Source of the DNA: Eubacterium sp.
GTDB lineage: Bacteria; Bacillota; Clostridia; Oscillospirales; Acutalibacteraceae
DNA: 64,000 bases
Direction: 5' to 3'
Assembly (NCBI GenBank): GCA_017450645.1
Contig: JAFSTE010000012.1
Coordinates: 82,205-146,204 of the forward strand
Shown here piece by piece: positions 25,061 to 33,492 of this stretch. The translations under genes were made by a program, and so were the position numbers. The notes beneath the pieces were generated by a model. It saw only the letters and a program-made list of their open reading frames with translations, was not told the DNA's origin and ran no database searches. The stretch's first letter is position 1. Every line of letters starts with the position of its first letter.

Positions 25061-25831
25061 CTATTTTCCTTTTATTCTGTTTATCACGTTTTTTTCAAGG
25101 CGGCTTACCTGCGCCTGGGATATGCCGATTTCGCTAGCTGTTTCCATCTGCGTTTTGCCCTGCATAAAGCGCATATAAAGGATTTTGTGTTCCCTCTCGT
25201 CAAGGTGGCTTAGCTCGTCCTTAATCATAATCTCGTCTATCCAGTCGTTATCCGACGACGAGTCGCCGACCTGGTCCATAACATAAATCGTGTCGCCGCC
25301 GTCGTTATATACGGGCTCATACAGTGATATCGGGTCAACAATCGCTTCGAGCGCAAGCACTACCTCGCTCTTTTTCATACCCAGCTCCTTAGCAATTTCC
25401 TCAGCTGACGGTTCCCTGCCGTTTTCGTTAGTAAGGCGCTCTTTAACCTGCATCGCCTTATACGCGGTGTCGCGAACGGAGCGGCTGACTCTTATAGGAT
25501 TACTGTCGCGTAGAAAGCGGCGCACCTCGCCGATACACATAGGCACGGCATATGTGGAAAAACGCACATTCATATCGAGGTTAAAATTATCAATCGCCTT
25601 AATAAGTCCGATAACGCCCACCTGAAAAAGGTCATCCATATTTTCGTTTCGGTTAGAAAAACGCTGAACTACCGACAGCACAAGACGCAGGTTGCCAAAA
25701 ATGAGCTTATCCCTCGCCGCCTTGTCGCCCTCGTGAGCTTTTTTTAACAGCCCGATTTTTTCCTTTTCGCTTAAAACCGTAATCTCGCTCGTGTTAATTC
25801 CGCAAATTTCGACCTTGTTAAAGTACTGCAC
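25061..25831 (-). CDS. sigG: RNA polymerase sporulation sigma factor SigG
   Basis: The 256-residue protein contains FNKVEICGINTSEITVL, the N-terminal signature of SigG that anti-sigma and Gin factors recognise, then DDLFQVGVIGLIKAIDNF, KFSTYAVP-like RFSTYAVPMCIGEV, NPIRVSRSVRDTAYKA and region 4 with QGKTQMETASEIGISQAQVS. SigG is the late forespore sigma factor. The start is a GTG at 25831, because alignment to SigG begins two residues later and the upstream frame is repeat DNA. The ribosome site is weak (GAAGTGA). The usual spoIIGA-sigE neighbours are not here. Confidence 0.95.
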   Translation of the reverse strand: MQYFNKVEICGINTSEITVLSEKEKIGLLKKAHEGDKAARDKLIFGNLRLVLSVVQRFSNRNENMDDLFQVGVIGLIKAIDNFNLDMNVRFSTYAVPMCIGEVRRFLRDSNPIRVSRSVRDTAYKAMQVKERLTNENGREPSAEEIAKELGMKKSEVVLALEAIVDPISLYEPVYNDGGDTIYVMDQVGDSSSDNDWIDEIMIKDELSHLDEREHKILYMRFMQGKTQMETASEIGISQAQVSRLEKNVINRIKGK

Positions 25832-25868
25832 AGTTTCACTTCTTTCGATAGATATGTACAGTATCGGG

Positions 25869-25983
25869 AATTGAAAATTGAAAATTGAGAATTGAGAATT
25901 TATGGTGGACTCCGTCCACACCTGATTATAATAGCCGTGCGCAGCACCCGAAATTCTCCATTTTCCATTCTCCATTCTTAATT
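25869..25983. repeat. Complete AATTNNN heptamer-armed hairpin element upstream of sigG
   Basis: The left arm has AATT at 25869, 25876, 25883, 25890 and 25897. The right arm has AATT/CATT/CATT/CATT/AATT at 25952, 25959, 25966, 25973 and 25980, so both keep a strict 7-bp period and are roughly inverted copies. The core GGTGGACTCCGTCCACACC..ATTATAAT matches the element at 12947. Confidence 0.88.
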
Positions 25984-25991
25984 AAGAAAAA

Positions 25992-26025
25992 AAGAACCCT
26001 GCTCATAGTATGAGCAGAGTCTTTT
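25992..26025 (-). terminator. Terminator of uraA
   Basis: The stem CTGCTCA / TGAGCAG with a TAGTA loop is followed on the minus strand by T-rich sequence. Confidence 0.8.
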
Positions 26026-26040
26026 AGTTTTATAACTTAT

Positions 26041-27450
26041 TTACTTATCTTCTTTTTTATAATCTGGTTCAAGATTAATCTGCGCCGAATCCTCAACGGA
26101 CTCAAAAGCGCTTTCAAAATTGAAGTCCTTATCGGGGAAGATTACATTAAGAAGGATACCTGCGATTGAAGCAACTGCAAGTGATGTAAGAGTGATTGAA
26201 GCCGAGCCAATCTTAAAGGTGATGCCTGCGGTAAGGCCGAGTGAAATTACAAGGATAACCGCTGCAACGATTGTGTTACGAGCCTTTGAGAAGTCAACCT
26301 TAGCCTCAACAACATTACGAACACCGATTGCGGAAATCATACCGTAAAGTACGAATGAGATACCGCCTACGATTGCTGCAGGCATTGAGTTAATAAGCGC
26401 TGCAAACTTAGGTGAGAATGAGAACAGAACTGCAAAGCCTGCTGCAATTTCGATAACCTTGGGGTCATAAACCTTAGAAAGAGCAAGCACGCCTGTGTTC
26501 TCGCCGTATGTTGTGTTAGCAGGAGCACCAAAGAGCGATGCGATTGAGGTTGCAAGACCGTCACCGAGAAGTGTTCTGTGAAGGCCGGGGTCGTCGATGT
26601 AGTTTCTCTTACAGGTAGCGGAGATAGCAGAGATGTCGCCGATGTGCTCCATCATAGTAGCGATAGCGATAGGCATAATAGCGATAATAGCTGTTGCTGC
26701 CTTAGCGCCGTCGTTAACGCCGCCGAAGACTGTTGATGACCAGTCAATCGGAACGCCTACCCAAGCTGCTTCCTTAACTGCTGTAAAGTCGATAGCGAAT
26801 GACTCTACGCCTGCGATGTTACCTACAACGATAGCAACTGCATACGCGCCGAGGATACCGAGAAGAATAGGAATAATCTTAACCATACCCTTACCGAAGA
26901 TGTTAAAGATAATAACAAGTCCGAGCGCAACGAGTGCGAGCCACCAGTTAGTCTGGCAGTTGTTGATAGCCGACGGTGCAAGACCGAGACCGATTGCAAT
27001 AATGATAGGTCCGGTTACAACGGGCGGGAAGAGCTTCATAACTTTATGAATACCAACGAGCTTAATTACAAGCGCAAGTACAAGGTAAAGCGCACCTGCA
27101 CAAGCTACGCCGAGGCAGGCATAAGGAAGCATCTCCTTGTTAGGAACTGTGCCTTTGCCCAAAGGACCATCGAGCATCGGTGCGATTGCCGCATATCCGC
27201 CAAGGAATGCGAAAGACGAGCCGAGGAATGCAGGTACCTTAAACTTAGTAAGAACATGGAACAAAAGTGTACCAAGACCTGCAAAAAGGAGTGTTGTCGA
27301 AACCGAAAGACCTGTAAGAATAGGTACAAGTACGGTTGCGCCAAACATAGCAAACATATGCTGGAAGCCAAGCGTAATCATTTTGCCGGCGCCAAGCTGA
27401 CGAGCGTCATAGATGCCGTCGTTGCCGATTTTAATTTTTTCTTTAGCCAT
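26041..27450 (-). CDS. uraA: Uracil/xanthine permease, NCS2 family
   Basis: The 469-residue protein has 12-14 hydrophobic segments. MITLGFQHMFAMFGATVLVP is the conserved first helix of the NCS2 family, and NTTYGENTGVLALSKVYDP contains its signature GEN..G motif. TMMEHIGDISAISA carries the substrate-binding Glu and His typical of uracil carriers such as UraA and PyrP. Its position just downstream of upp supports uracil import coupled to salvage. No PyrR-type attenuator was recognised in the 93-bp gap, which instead holds a heptamer repeat. Confidence 0.92.
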   Translation of the reverse strand: MAKEKIKIGNDGIYDARQLGAGKMITLGFQHMFAMFGATVLVPILTGLSVSTTLLFAGLGTLLFHVLTKFKVPAFLGSSFAFLGGYAAIAPMLDGPLGKGTVPNKEMLPYACLGVACAGALYLVLALVIKLVGIHKVMKLFPPVVTGPIIIAIGLGLAPSAINNCQTNWWLALVALGLVIIFNIFGKGMVKIIPILLGILGAYAVAIVVGNIAGVESFAIDFTAVKEAAWVGVPIDWSSTVFGGVNDGAKAATAIIAIMPIAIATMMEHIGDISAISATCKRNYIDDPGLHRTLLGDGLATSIASLFGAPANTTYGENTGVLALSKVYDPKVIEIAAGFAVLFSFSPKFAALINSMPAAIVGGISFVLYGMISAIGVRNVVEAKVDFSKARNTIVAAVILVISLGLTAGITFKIGSASITLTSLAVASIAGILLNVIFPDKDFNFESAFESVEDSAQINLEPDYKKEDK

Positions 27451-27493
27451 TATTTTTCCTCCATTTCATAATAAAAAACATAATTATAAAAAA

Positions 27494-27541
27494 ACCGAGA
27501 ACCGAGAATAGAGCTTACGCCCTATTCCCTATTCTCCGTCT
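27494..27541. repeat. ACCGAGA heptamer-armed small hairpin
   Basis: ACCGAGA occurs twice in tandem followed by ATAGAG, then CCTATTC twice in tandem followed by TCCGTC. The second set is nearly the reverse complement of the first, both with a 7-bp period. It lies between upp and uraA. Confidence 0.7.
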
Positions 27542-27543
27542 AA

Positions 27544-28176
27544 TTATTTGGTTCCGAAAATTCTGTCGCCGGCGTCGCCGAGACCGGGAACGATATAACC
27601 GTTTTCGTTAAGATGGCTGTCAAGACCCGCGCAGAAAATATCAACATCGGGATGTGCCTTCTGTAATGCCTCTAAGCCTTCGGGAGCGGCTATAATGCAC
27701 ATAAATATAATTTTTCTCGGGTTTCTCTTTTTAATCTGACCTATAGCGTCGATAGCCGAGCCGCCGGTAGCAAGCATCGGGTCAACAACAAAAACATCTC
27801 TTCTGTCGATGTCCTTAGGTAATTTGCAGTAATACTCAACAGGCTGAAGTGTTTCTTCATCTCTGTAAAGACCTATATGACCGATACGGGCAGCGGGTAC
27901 CATTTTGATACAGCCGTCAACCATACCAAGACCTGCACGGAGAATCGGTACAAAAGCAAGCTTTCTGCCAGAAATCTGCTTACAGTCGGCAATACCGCAA
28001 GGTGTTTCTACCTTAATATCCTCTAAAGGAAGGTCGCGTGTTGCCTCAAACATCATAAGACTTGCAATCTCGTCAACAAGAGCACGGAAGTCCATAGTCC
28101 TTGTATCCTTATTTCTGAGGATGCTAAGCTTGTGCTGAATAAGCGGATGGTCAAAAATTACGACTTTTCTGTCCAT
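27544..28176 (-). CDS. upp: Uracil phosphoribosyltransferase
   Basis: The 210-residue protein starts at ATG 28176 after AAAGGAGAT, and upstream codons are non-coding leader. [15 protein letters not shown]-like sequence ([13 protein letters not shown]), [13 protein letters not shown] and the PRPP loop [12 protein letters not shown] are all standard. The C-terminal [17 protein letters not shown] binds uracil. It makes UMP from uracil and PRPP. A sigma-A promoter lies at 28213-28241, and the gene leads the upp-uraA unit. Confidence 0.97.
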   Translation of the reverse strand: MDRKVVIFDHPLIQHKLSILRNKDTRTMDFRALVDEIASLMMFEATRDLPLEDIKVETPCGIADCKQISGRKLAFVPILRAGLGMVDGCIKMVPAARIGHIGLYRDEETLQPVEYYCKLPKDIDRRDVFVVDPMLATGGSAIDAIGQIKKRNPRKIIFMCIIAAPEGLEALQKAHPDVDIFCAGLDSHLNENGYIVPGLGDAGDRIFGTK

Positions 28177-28212
28177 ATTACTATCTCCTTTGACACATTT
28201 TTTATCCTTACA

Positions 28213-28241
28213 ATAATAGCAAAACTTAATCCTTATATCAA
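28213..28241 (-). promoter_or_regulatory. upp sigma-A promoter
   Basis: On the minus strand, TTGATA (28236-28241) and TATTAT (28213-28218) are 17 bp apart, with upp starting about 37 bp further on. Confidence 0.75.
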
Positions 28242-28266
28242 TAATAGTTACAGCATTGTAAATCAT

Positions 28267-28291
28267 TGTAACAAACTTTGTTACATATAAT
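28267..28291 (+). promoter_or_regulatory. Perfect 19-bp palindrome abutting the ylbJ-like -10 box
   Basis: TGTAACAAA-C-TTTGTTACA (28267-28285) is a perfect 9+1+9 inverted repeat, directly followed by the -10 sequence CATATAAT/TATAAT (28286-28291). It lies between the divergent upp and ylbJ-like promoters and is a candidate operator. Confidence 0.65.
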
Positions 28292-28305
28292 AATGCGGTG
28301 GTTAT

Positions 28306-29325
28306 ATGAAGCTTATTAAATCAGCATTAATTGCGCTGTTGCTTTGCGCTATTACGGCGGGGTTAATCGTGTATTCTGACAAGGTAAAAAACGGCGCCTC
28401 GTACGGACTCAGCCTTGCAGGCGGGGTTGTTATCCCCTCACTATTACCCGTTTTGATAATCGTGTCAACGCTGCAAAAATCAAAAGGCAGGGTCTTTTTT
28501 GAAAAGCTGCTCGGCTTTGTTTTCGGCTTACTTAAATTCTCGCGCGGTGCGGTAACGCCCGTAATATTCGGGCTTGTCGGCGGCTTTCCCGCGGGGGCGC
28601 TGTTAACTGAAATGCAGCTTAAAAACGGCTGCATAAGCGAGCACGAGGCAAGGCGCATAATGCGCTTTAATATGTGCGGCGGCGTGGCGTTTATAATCAG
28701 CGCCGTCGGTGGCGGTTACTATAAAAGCACAAAGGCAGGGCTGATTATTTACGCGTCCACTGTGTTATCCTCTGTTATTATTGCCATAGTTTCGGCTTTT
28801 TTTACAGATAAAAGCAAAAGCGAGAATACGCACACAAACGGCGACTCATTAAGCGGCGCACTTTGCAGCGCGGTTGAGGACAGCACAAAAAGCGTGCTCG
28901 TTATGTCGGCTTACATAATTCTTTTTTGCGCGATAAAAAATACAGTTAGTATTAGTGATGCTTTGTTCCCGCTTATAGAAATTACATCGGGTATATTTTC
29001 ACAAGATAAGCTACTACCCGAATGGGCGGCATTTTTTATAGGCTTCGGCGGACTGTGTATTCATTTTCAGCTACTGCCGTACCTGAAAAATATGGGCGTA
29101 AAATACACCGAGTTTTTCATTTACCGAGTGCTCGGCGGGACTTTGTCGTATTTCATATGCAGAATTCTGCTGAACTTTTTCCCCGTAAGTATCTCAGTTT
29201 TTGAAAGCGGTGCAGAAAGGCTAAGCTTTGAGTTTACGCAGATAAACACCGCCTTTGGCATAATAGTAATGCTCGGCGCGGCGGTAATAATACTCGATAT
29301 AGAAAACCGAAAAATTAAGTTGTAG
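28306..29325 (+). CDS. YlbJ-like nucleoside-recognition membrane protein
   Basis: The 339-residue protein has about eight hydrophobic segments. [20 protein letters not shown] near residue 38 and [20 protein letters not shown] near residue 85 match the sporulation membrane protein YlbJ and related nucleoside-recognition domain proteins. YlbJ in Bacillus is needed for heat-resistant spores and is sigma-E controlled; the CATATAAT box upstream fits, but its -35 does not clearly match. It is shorter than YlbJ (about 400 residues), so orthology is likely but not certain. Confidence 0.65.
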   Translation: MKLIKSALIALLLCAITAGLIVYSDKVKNGASYGLSLAGGVVIPSLLPVLIIVSTLQKSKGRVFFEKLLGFVFGLLKFSRGAVTPVIFGLVGGFPAGALLTEMQLKNGCISEHEARRIMRFNMCGGVAFIISAVGGGYYKSTKAGLIIYASTVLSSVIIAIVSAFFTDKSKSENTHTNGDSLSGALCSAVEDSTKSVLVMSAYIILFCAIKNTVSISDALFPLIEITSGIFSQDKLLPEWAAFFIGFGGLCIHFQLLPYLKNMGVKYTEFFIYRVLGGTLSYFICRILLNFFPVSISVFESGAERLSFEFTQINTAFGIIVMLGAAVIILDIENRKIKL

Positions 29326-29348
29326 AACGCTGTTTAAAATGATATAAT
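29320..29348 (+). promoter_or_regulatory. Candidate promoter of the nuclease lipoprotein gene
   Basis: An extended -10, TGATATAAT (29340-29348), is preceded 17 bp upstream by TTGTAG, which overlaps the ylbJ-like stop codon. Confidence 0.5.
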
Positions 29349-29364
29349 CTAATCGGTGGTTATA

Positions 29365-30255
29365 ATGAAAAACAGATTTAAGATTATAATATCAGTTCTT
29401 TTAGTATGCACGCTATTGTCGTCCTGCGCCATAAAGCTGAATATAAATCCCGCTAACACGCAAAGCGCAGCGCACACATTGAGCTACAGCGTTGACGAGC
29501 TGCCCGCTTACGACGACAAGGCGTATGTTACCGTTAACAATAATATCCCCGAGTTTGAAAACGTCGAAATTACTAAAGAATCGTTCGAGGAATACGGCGA
29601 GCTTGACGCGCTCGGGCGGTGTACAAGCTGCGTGGCGTGCGTTGGAACGGACATTATGCCGACCGAAAAGCGCGGCGCTATCGGCGAGGTTAAGCCTACG
29701 GGCTGGCACACCGTAAAATACGACTGTGTTGACGGCAGATACCTTTACAACCGCTGCCACCTGATAGGCTATCAGCTTACAGGCGAGAACGCCAACCCGC
29801 GCAATCTGATTACGGGAACAAGGTATATGAATGTTGAAGGTATGCTTCCCTTTGAGGACGAGGTCGCCGAGTATGTAAAGAGTACAAAGCACCATGTAAT
29901 GTACAGAGTTACACCCGTTTTTAAAGGCAGCGAGTTAGTAGCCCGCGGCGTGCAGATTGAGGCTTTAAGCGTAGAGGACGGCGGCAAGGGCGTAAGCTTT
30001 AATGTGTTTTGCTACAACGCTCAGCCGGGTATCGAGATAGACTACCTTACGGGCGACAGTCAGCTTATTAAAACCTCCGCTACCCCGGGTACGCAGAGCA
30101 TAGTATATGTGCTAAACACAAATTCTAAGAAGTTTCACAAGCCCTCGTGCGAACATATAAACGATATAAAAAGCGAAAATAAAAAGGAGGTAAAAACCTC
30201 CAGAAGCGAGCTTATATCGAAAGGCTACAAACCTTGCGGCAGTTGTAATCCGTAG
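29365..30255 (+). CDS. Lipoprotein DNA/RNA non-specific endonuclease with Cys-rich tail
   Basis: The 296-residue protein starts at ATG 29365 after GGTGG. A signal with lipobox LLSSC puts the lipidated Cys at residue 21. The middle domain contains YLYNRCHLIGYQL, a variant of the DRGH nuclease motif with the catalytic His, and ANPRNLITGTRYMN with the metal-binding Asn, as in streptococcal EndA. The C-terminal 50 residues, FHKPSCEHI..GYKPCGSCNP, resemble the small Cys motif appended to secreted nucleases and Ada N-termini. It could degrade extracellular DNA or help DNA processing at the surface. Confidence 0.83.
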   Translation: MKNRFKIIISVLLVCTLLSSCAIKLNINPANTQSAAHTLSYSVDELPAYDDKAYVTVNNNIPEFENVEITKESFEEYGELDALGRCTSCVACVGTDIMPTEKRGAIGEVKPTGWHTVKYDCVDGRYLYNRCHLIGYQLTGENANPRNLITGTRYMNVEGMLPFEDEVAEYVKSTKHHVMYRVTPVFKGSELVARGVQIEALSVEDGGKGVSFNVFCYNAQPGIEIDYLTGDSQLIKTSATPGTQSIVYVLNTNSKKFHKPSCEHINDIKSENKKEVKTSRSELISKGYKPCGSCNP

Positions 30256-30276
30256 CGCAAAATGAATAAGACTAAA

Positions 30277-30299
30277 AAGGGTGGACCAAGTCCACCCTT
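30277..30299. terminator. Bidirectional terminator between nuclease and gatB
   Basis: The stem AAGGGTGGA / TCCACCCTT has a CCAAG loop, with A-rich and T-rich flanks, between convergent genes. Confidence 0.85.
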
Positions 30300-31716
30300 A
30301 ATTTATAGTTCTTAGGATTTCGTCTTTAACGGCGTTCGCGTCGGCTTTGCCGCCGAGGGCGCGCATAACCTGACCGATAAGGAAACCGAGTGCCTTATCC
30401 TTACCGCTTTTGTACTCGTTAACGGCTTTTTGATTATCGTTAATAACCTTTTGCACCGTTGTACTTACAAGCTTACTGTCATTTACGATGGCAAGCTGAT
30501 TTTTTTGCACATATTCAGTCGGATTTACGCCGTCGTAAAATACGCGCTCGAATACCTCTTTTGCGGTATTACGCGTAATTTTTCCGTCAAGAACCATAGT
30601 GATAATCTCCGCCAGCGACTCAGGCGAAAAGCGCATATCCTCAGGCAGCGTCTGTGACTGTGAAAGCAGGCGCATAACCTCGCCGCAAATCCAGTTAGCG
30701 CACTCCTTCGGCGCAGAGGTTAGCGATACTGTCTTTTCAAACAGCACTGCAAACGCCTTGTCCGAGCAGATAAGCTCGGTATCGTAATCGGACAGATTAT
30801 ACTCGTTTTTGTACCTCGCCCGCTTAGCTTCAGGAAGCTCGGGGAGGTTATTTTTTATACGCTTTATATAATCGTCGGTGATTGTAATCGGCGGGAGGTC
30901 CGGCTCGGGGAAATACTTATAATCCTTAGCTTCCTCCTTAGAGCGAAGCGGGAAGGTTTTAAGCAGCTTTTCGTCAAAGCGCAGAGTCTGCTGAGTGATT
31001 GTGCCGCCGTTTTCGAGCACATCTATCTGACGCTTTGATTCGTAATTTATCGCGCTTTCAATCGCCTTAAACGAGCTCATATTCTTCATTTCGCACCTTG
31101 TGCCGAGCTCGGTATCGTCCTCTTTCATAACGGACACATTTACATCTGCGCGCAGTGAACCCTCCTGCATTTTACAGTCCGAAACACCGCAAAACTCGAG
31201 CAGCGCCTTAAGACGCTTTAAAAAGTCAACGGCTTCGTTTGCGCTTTCAAAGTCGGGCTCGGTCACTATCTCGATAAGCGGAACACCGCAACGGTTATAG
31301 TTAATCAGCGTGCGGTTAGTTTTTTCGTCGTGGATTAGCTTGCCTGCGTCCTCCTCCATATGCATTTCGTGTATGCGTATTCTTTTACCGCCGTCAATTT
31401 CGAGGTAGCCGTTTGTGCAAATAGGCAGATAAAGCTGAGAAATCTGGTACGCTTTAGGCAGGTCGGGGTAAAAGTAATTCTTGCGGTCAAAGCGACTGAA
31501 TTTAGTAATATCGCAGTTAAGCGCAAGCCCCGTTCTTACAGCGTATTCGAGCACTTTTTCGTTAAGTTTGGGCAGCGTGCCCGGCATACCCGTACAGATT
31601 TCGCACACCTGCGTATTTGCTTCTGCGCCAAAGGCAGTTGAGCAGGAGCAGAATATTTTGCTCTCGGTTTTAAGCTCTGCGTGAACCTCGAGCCCTATAA
31701 CAACTTTATACTCCAT
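30298..31716 (-). CDS. gatB: Aspartyl/glutamyl-tRNA amidotransferase subunit B
   Basis: The protein has 472 residues from ATG 31716; the longer frame extends into gatA and was rejected. VVIGLEVHAEL at the N-terminus, FRYPDLPK-like FYPDLPKAYQISQ and MQEGSLRADVNVSV mark the kinase-like cradle that activates tRNA-bound Glu or Asp, and the C-terminal YqeY-like domain ends NAVKDEILRTI. It works with GatA and GatC to form Gln-tRNA(Gln) and/or Asn-tRNA(Asn). It overlaps gatA by 11 bp. Confidence 0.97.
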   Translation of the reverse strand: MEYKVVIGLEVHAELKTESKIFCSCSTAFGAEANTQVCEICTGMPGTLPKLNEKVLEYAVRTGLALNCDITKFSRFDRKNYFYPDLPKAYQISQLYLPICTNGYLEIDGGKRIRIHEMHMEEDAGKLIHDEKTNRTLINYNRCGVPLIEIVTEPDFESANEAVDFLKRLKALLEFCGVSDCKMQEGSLRADVNVSVMKEDDTELGTRCEMKNMSSFKAIESAINYESKRQIDVLENGGTITQQTLRFDEKLLKTFPLRSKEEAKDYKYFPEPDLPPITITDDYIKRIKNNLPELPEAKRARYKNEYNLSDYDTELICSDKAFAVLFEKTVSLTSAPKECANWICGEVMRLLSQSQTLPEDMRFSPESLAEIITMVLDGKITRNTAKEVFERVFYDGVNPTEYVQKNQLAIVNDSKLVSTTVQKVINDNQKAVNEYKSGKDKALGFLIGQVMRALGGKADANAVKDEILRTIN

Positions 31717-33142
31717 AGGCGCCTCCCTTGCTCTGTTCAAAGGCATAACCGACCTTAAGCAGCAGCTTTTCGTCAAAAGCCCTGCCGATTAACTGAGCGC
31801 CTACGGGCATACCCTCGCCGTCGCTGCCGCAGGGTACGGACAGCGCAGGAAGACCCGCAATATTTGCAAGAACGCAAAACGCGTCGTCCTTATATTTTTT
31901 AAGAATTTCGCCGTCACCGAGCGGTTGCGCCGAAGTTGGTGCAACAGGGGACAGAATTAAATCATAGCGCTTAAAGGCGGTATCAAACGCGTCGCAAATC
32001 ATAGCCTTAGCGCCAAGCGCCTTTTTATAATACTCGTCAAAATAGCCCTCGCTCAACACGAAGTTGCCGAGCATTATGCGCTTTTTAACCTCGAACGAAA
32101 AACCGCCGCTGCGTGATTTAACGAAAAGCTCGTCAACGCTTTTTGCGCTCTTATCGGCGTAGCCATACCTCACGCCGTCGTAGCGTGCAAGGTTAGAGCA
32201 CGCCTCGGCGCAAGCGATAATGTAGTATGTCGGCGCGGCAAAACGCAGCATATCAAAGCTGAATTCCTCTACCTGCGCGCCAAGTTCTTTAAGCGCCTTT
32301 GCGCAGTCTGAAACAACAGCGCGAACATCCTCGTCGGCGCTGTCAAAAAGCTCCGTCGGCATACCTATTTTTACGCCACCAAGGTCGCTCGCTTTAATGC
32401 TATCGTATGAAAAATCGGGGCTTTTTAGGCTAGTTGAGTCGCGCTCGTCCTCGCCCTTAATTATGTTAAACAGCGCAGCGCTGTCGGCAACATCCTTACT
32501 TATAGTGCCGATAGTGTCAAACGACGAGGCGTAGGCAATAAGCCCGTATCGCGACACAGCACCGTAGGTTGGCTTAAGTCCGCACACGCCGCAAAACGAA
32601 GCAGGCAGTCTTATTGAACCGCCCGTATCACTGCCGAGGGCGATAACGCTGCTGCCGCTCGCCACTGCAGCCGCTGAGCCGCCCGAGGAGCCGCCCGCTG
32701 ATTTAGAAGTATCATACGGATTTTTAACCGCTGAGTAAATCGAGTTCTCGCTCGACGAGCCCATAGCAAACTCGTCCATATTCGTTTTAAAAAGCGGTAT
32801 CATATCCGCGGCTTTGAGCTTAGCAATAACCGTCGCGTCATACGGCGGCACAAAGCTCTTTAGCATATTTGAAGCGCAGGAAGTCACCCTGCCCTTCTCG
32901 CAGATATTGTCCTTAATCGCAACGGGAACGCCCGCTAAAGCGGAGTTAAAAACGCCGCTGTCGATATTCTTTTGCACACGCTCGGCAGCGCTGAGAGCGC
33001 CGTCGATATCAAGGCTCGTGTAACAGTTATACTCGTTATTTTTTGCAAGTTCAAAAAGGCTCTCCACTGCGTCGACGCAGGTTATTTCGCCGTTTTTGAT
33101 AAGCGATGCAAGCTGCAGCGCGGTAAGGGATTTCAGTTTCAT
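31706..33142 (-). CDS. gatA: Aspartyl/glutamyl-tRNA amidotransferase subunit A
   Basis: The 478-residue protein belongs to the amidase signature family. The catalytic Lys is in GVPVAIKDNI, the cis-Ser in SAGGSSGGSAAAV, and the nucleophile Ser in GSDTGGSIRLPASF, so the Ser-cisSer-Lys triad is complete. It releases ammonia from glutamine and channels it to GatB. The ATG overlaps the gatC stop, giving tight coupling. Confidence 0.97.
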   Translation of the reverse strand: MKLKSLTALQLASLIKNGEITCVDAVESLFELAKNNEYNCYTSLDIDGALSAAERVQKNIDSGVFNSALAGVPVAIKDNICEKGRVTSCASNMLKSFVPPYDATVIAKLKAADMIPLFKTNMDEFAMGSSSENSIYSAVKNPYDTSKSAGGSSGGSAAAVASGSSVIALGSDTGGSIRLPASFCGVCGLKPTYGAVSRYGLIAYASSFDTIGTISKDVADSAALFNIIKGEDERDSTSLKSPDFSYDSIKASDLGGVKIGMPTELFDSADEDVRAVVSDCAKALKELGAQVEEFSFDMLRFAAPTYYIIACAEACSNLARYDGVRYGYADKSAKSVDELFVKSRSGGFSFEVKKRIMLGNFVLSEGYFDEYYKKALGAKAMICDAFDTAFKRYDLILSPVAPTSAQPLGDGEILKKYKDDAFCVLANIAGLPALSVPCGSDGEGMPVGAQLIGRAFDEKLLLKVGYAFEQSKGGAYGV

Positions 33143-33438
33143 TTTCCGCCCTCCTCCACCGCTTTAGGTACGGCAAAAAAGGCGCCGCTTCTCTCGGGCG
33201 CGTTTTGCAAAATAAGCTCCCTGTCGCACGAAGGCTGCACCTCGTCAGAGCGCAAAACATTATTAACTTTTTGTGCTCTGCGGTAATCCTCAGCGCCGTC
33301 GATATCAAGCTCGGTCAGTATGTCCATATACTCCAAAAGCTCGCCGAGCTGAGCCTTTACCTGTTCTTTTTCGTCGCTATTAAGACTGATTTTTGCAAGC
33401 GCTTCAAGCTTGTCAACTAATTCGTTAGTAATTTCCAT
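33139..33438 (-). CDS. gatC: Aspartyl/glutamyl-tRNA amidotransferase subunit C
   Basis: The 99-residue protein starts MEITNELVDKLEALAKISLN and contains LGELLEYMDILTELDIDGAE, the helices that wrap around GatA in the complex. It is first in the gatCAB operon and overlaps gatA by 4 bp (ATGA). Its presence with gatA and gatB implies tRNA-dependent amidation in this organism. Confidence 0.93.
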   Translation of the reverse strand: MEITNELVDKLEALAKISLNSDEKEQVKAQLGELLEYMDILTELDIDGAEDYRRAQKVNNVLRSDEVQPSCDRELILQNAPERSGAFFAVPKAVEEGGK

Positions 33439-33492
33439 AGTTCAATTATACAAAAAACCTCCCCCGAGGTCAACCTCAGGGGAGCTATGTTT

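Noticed and set aside
27451-27543. A PyrR attenuator or riboswitch before uraA
   Set aside because: The only structure is the ACCGAGA heptamer hairpin. No PyrR-binding loop pattern or known riboswitch core was seen.
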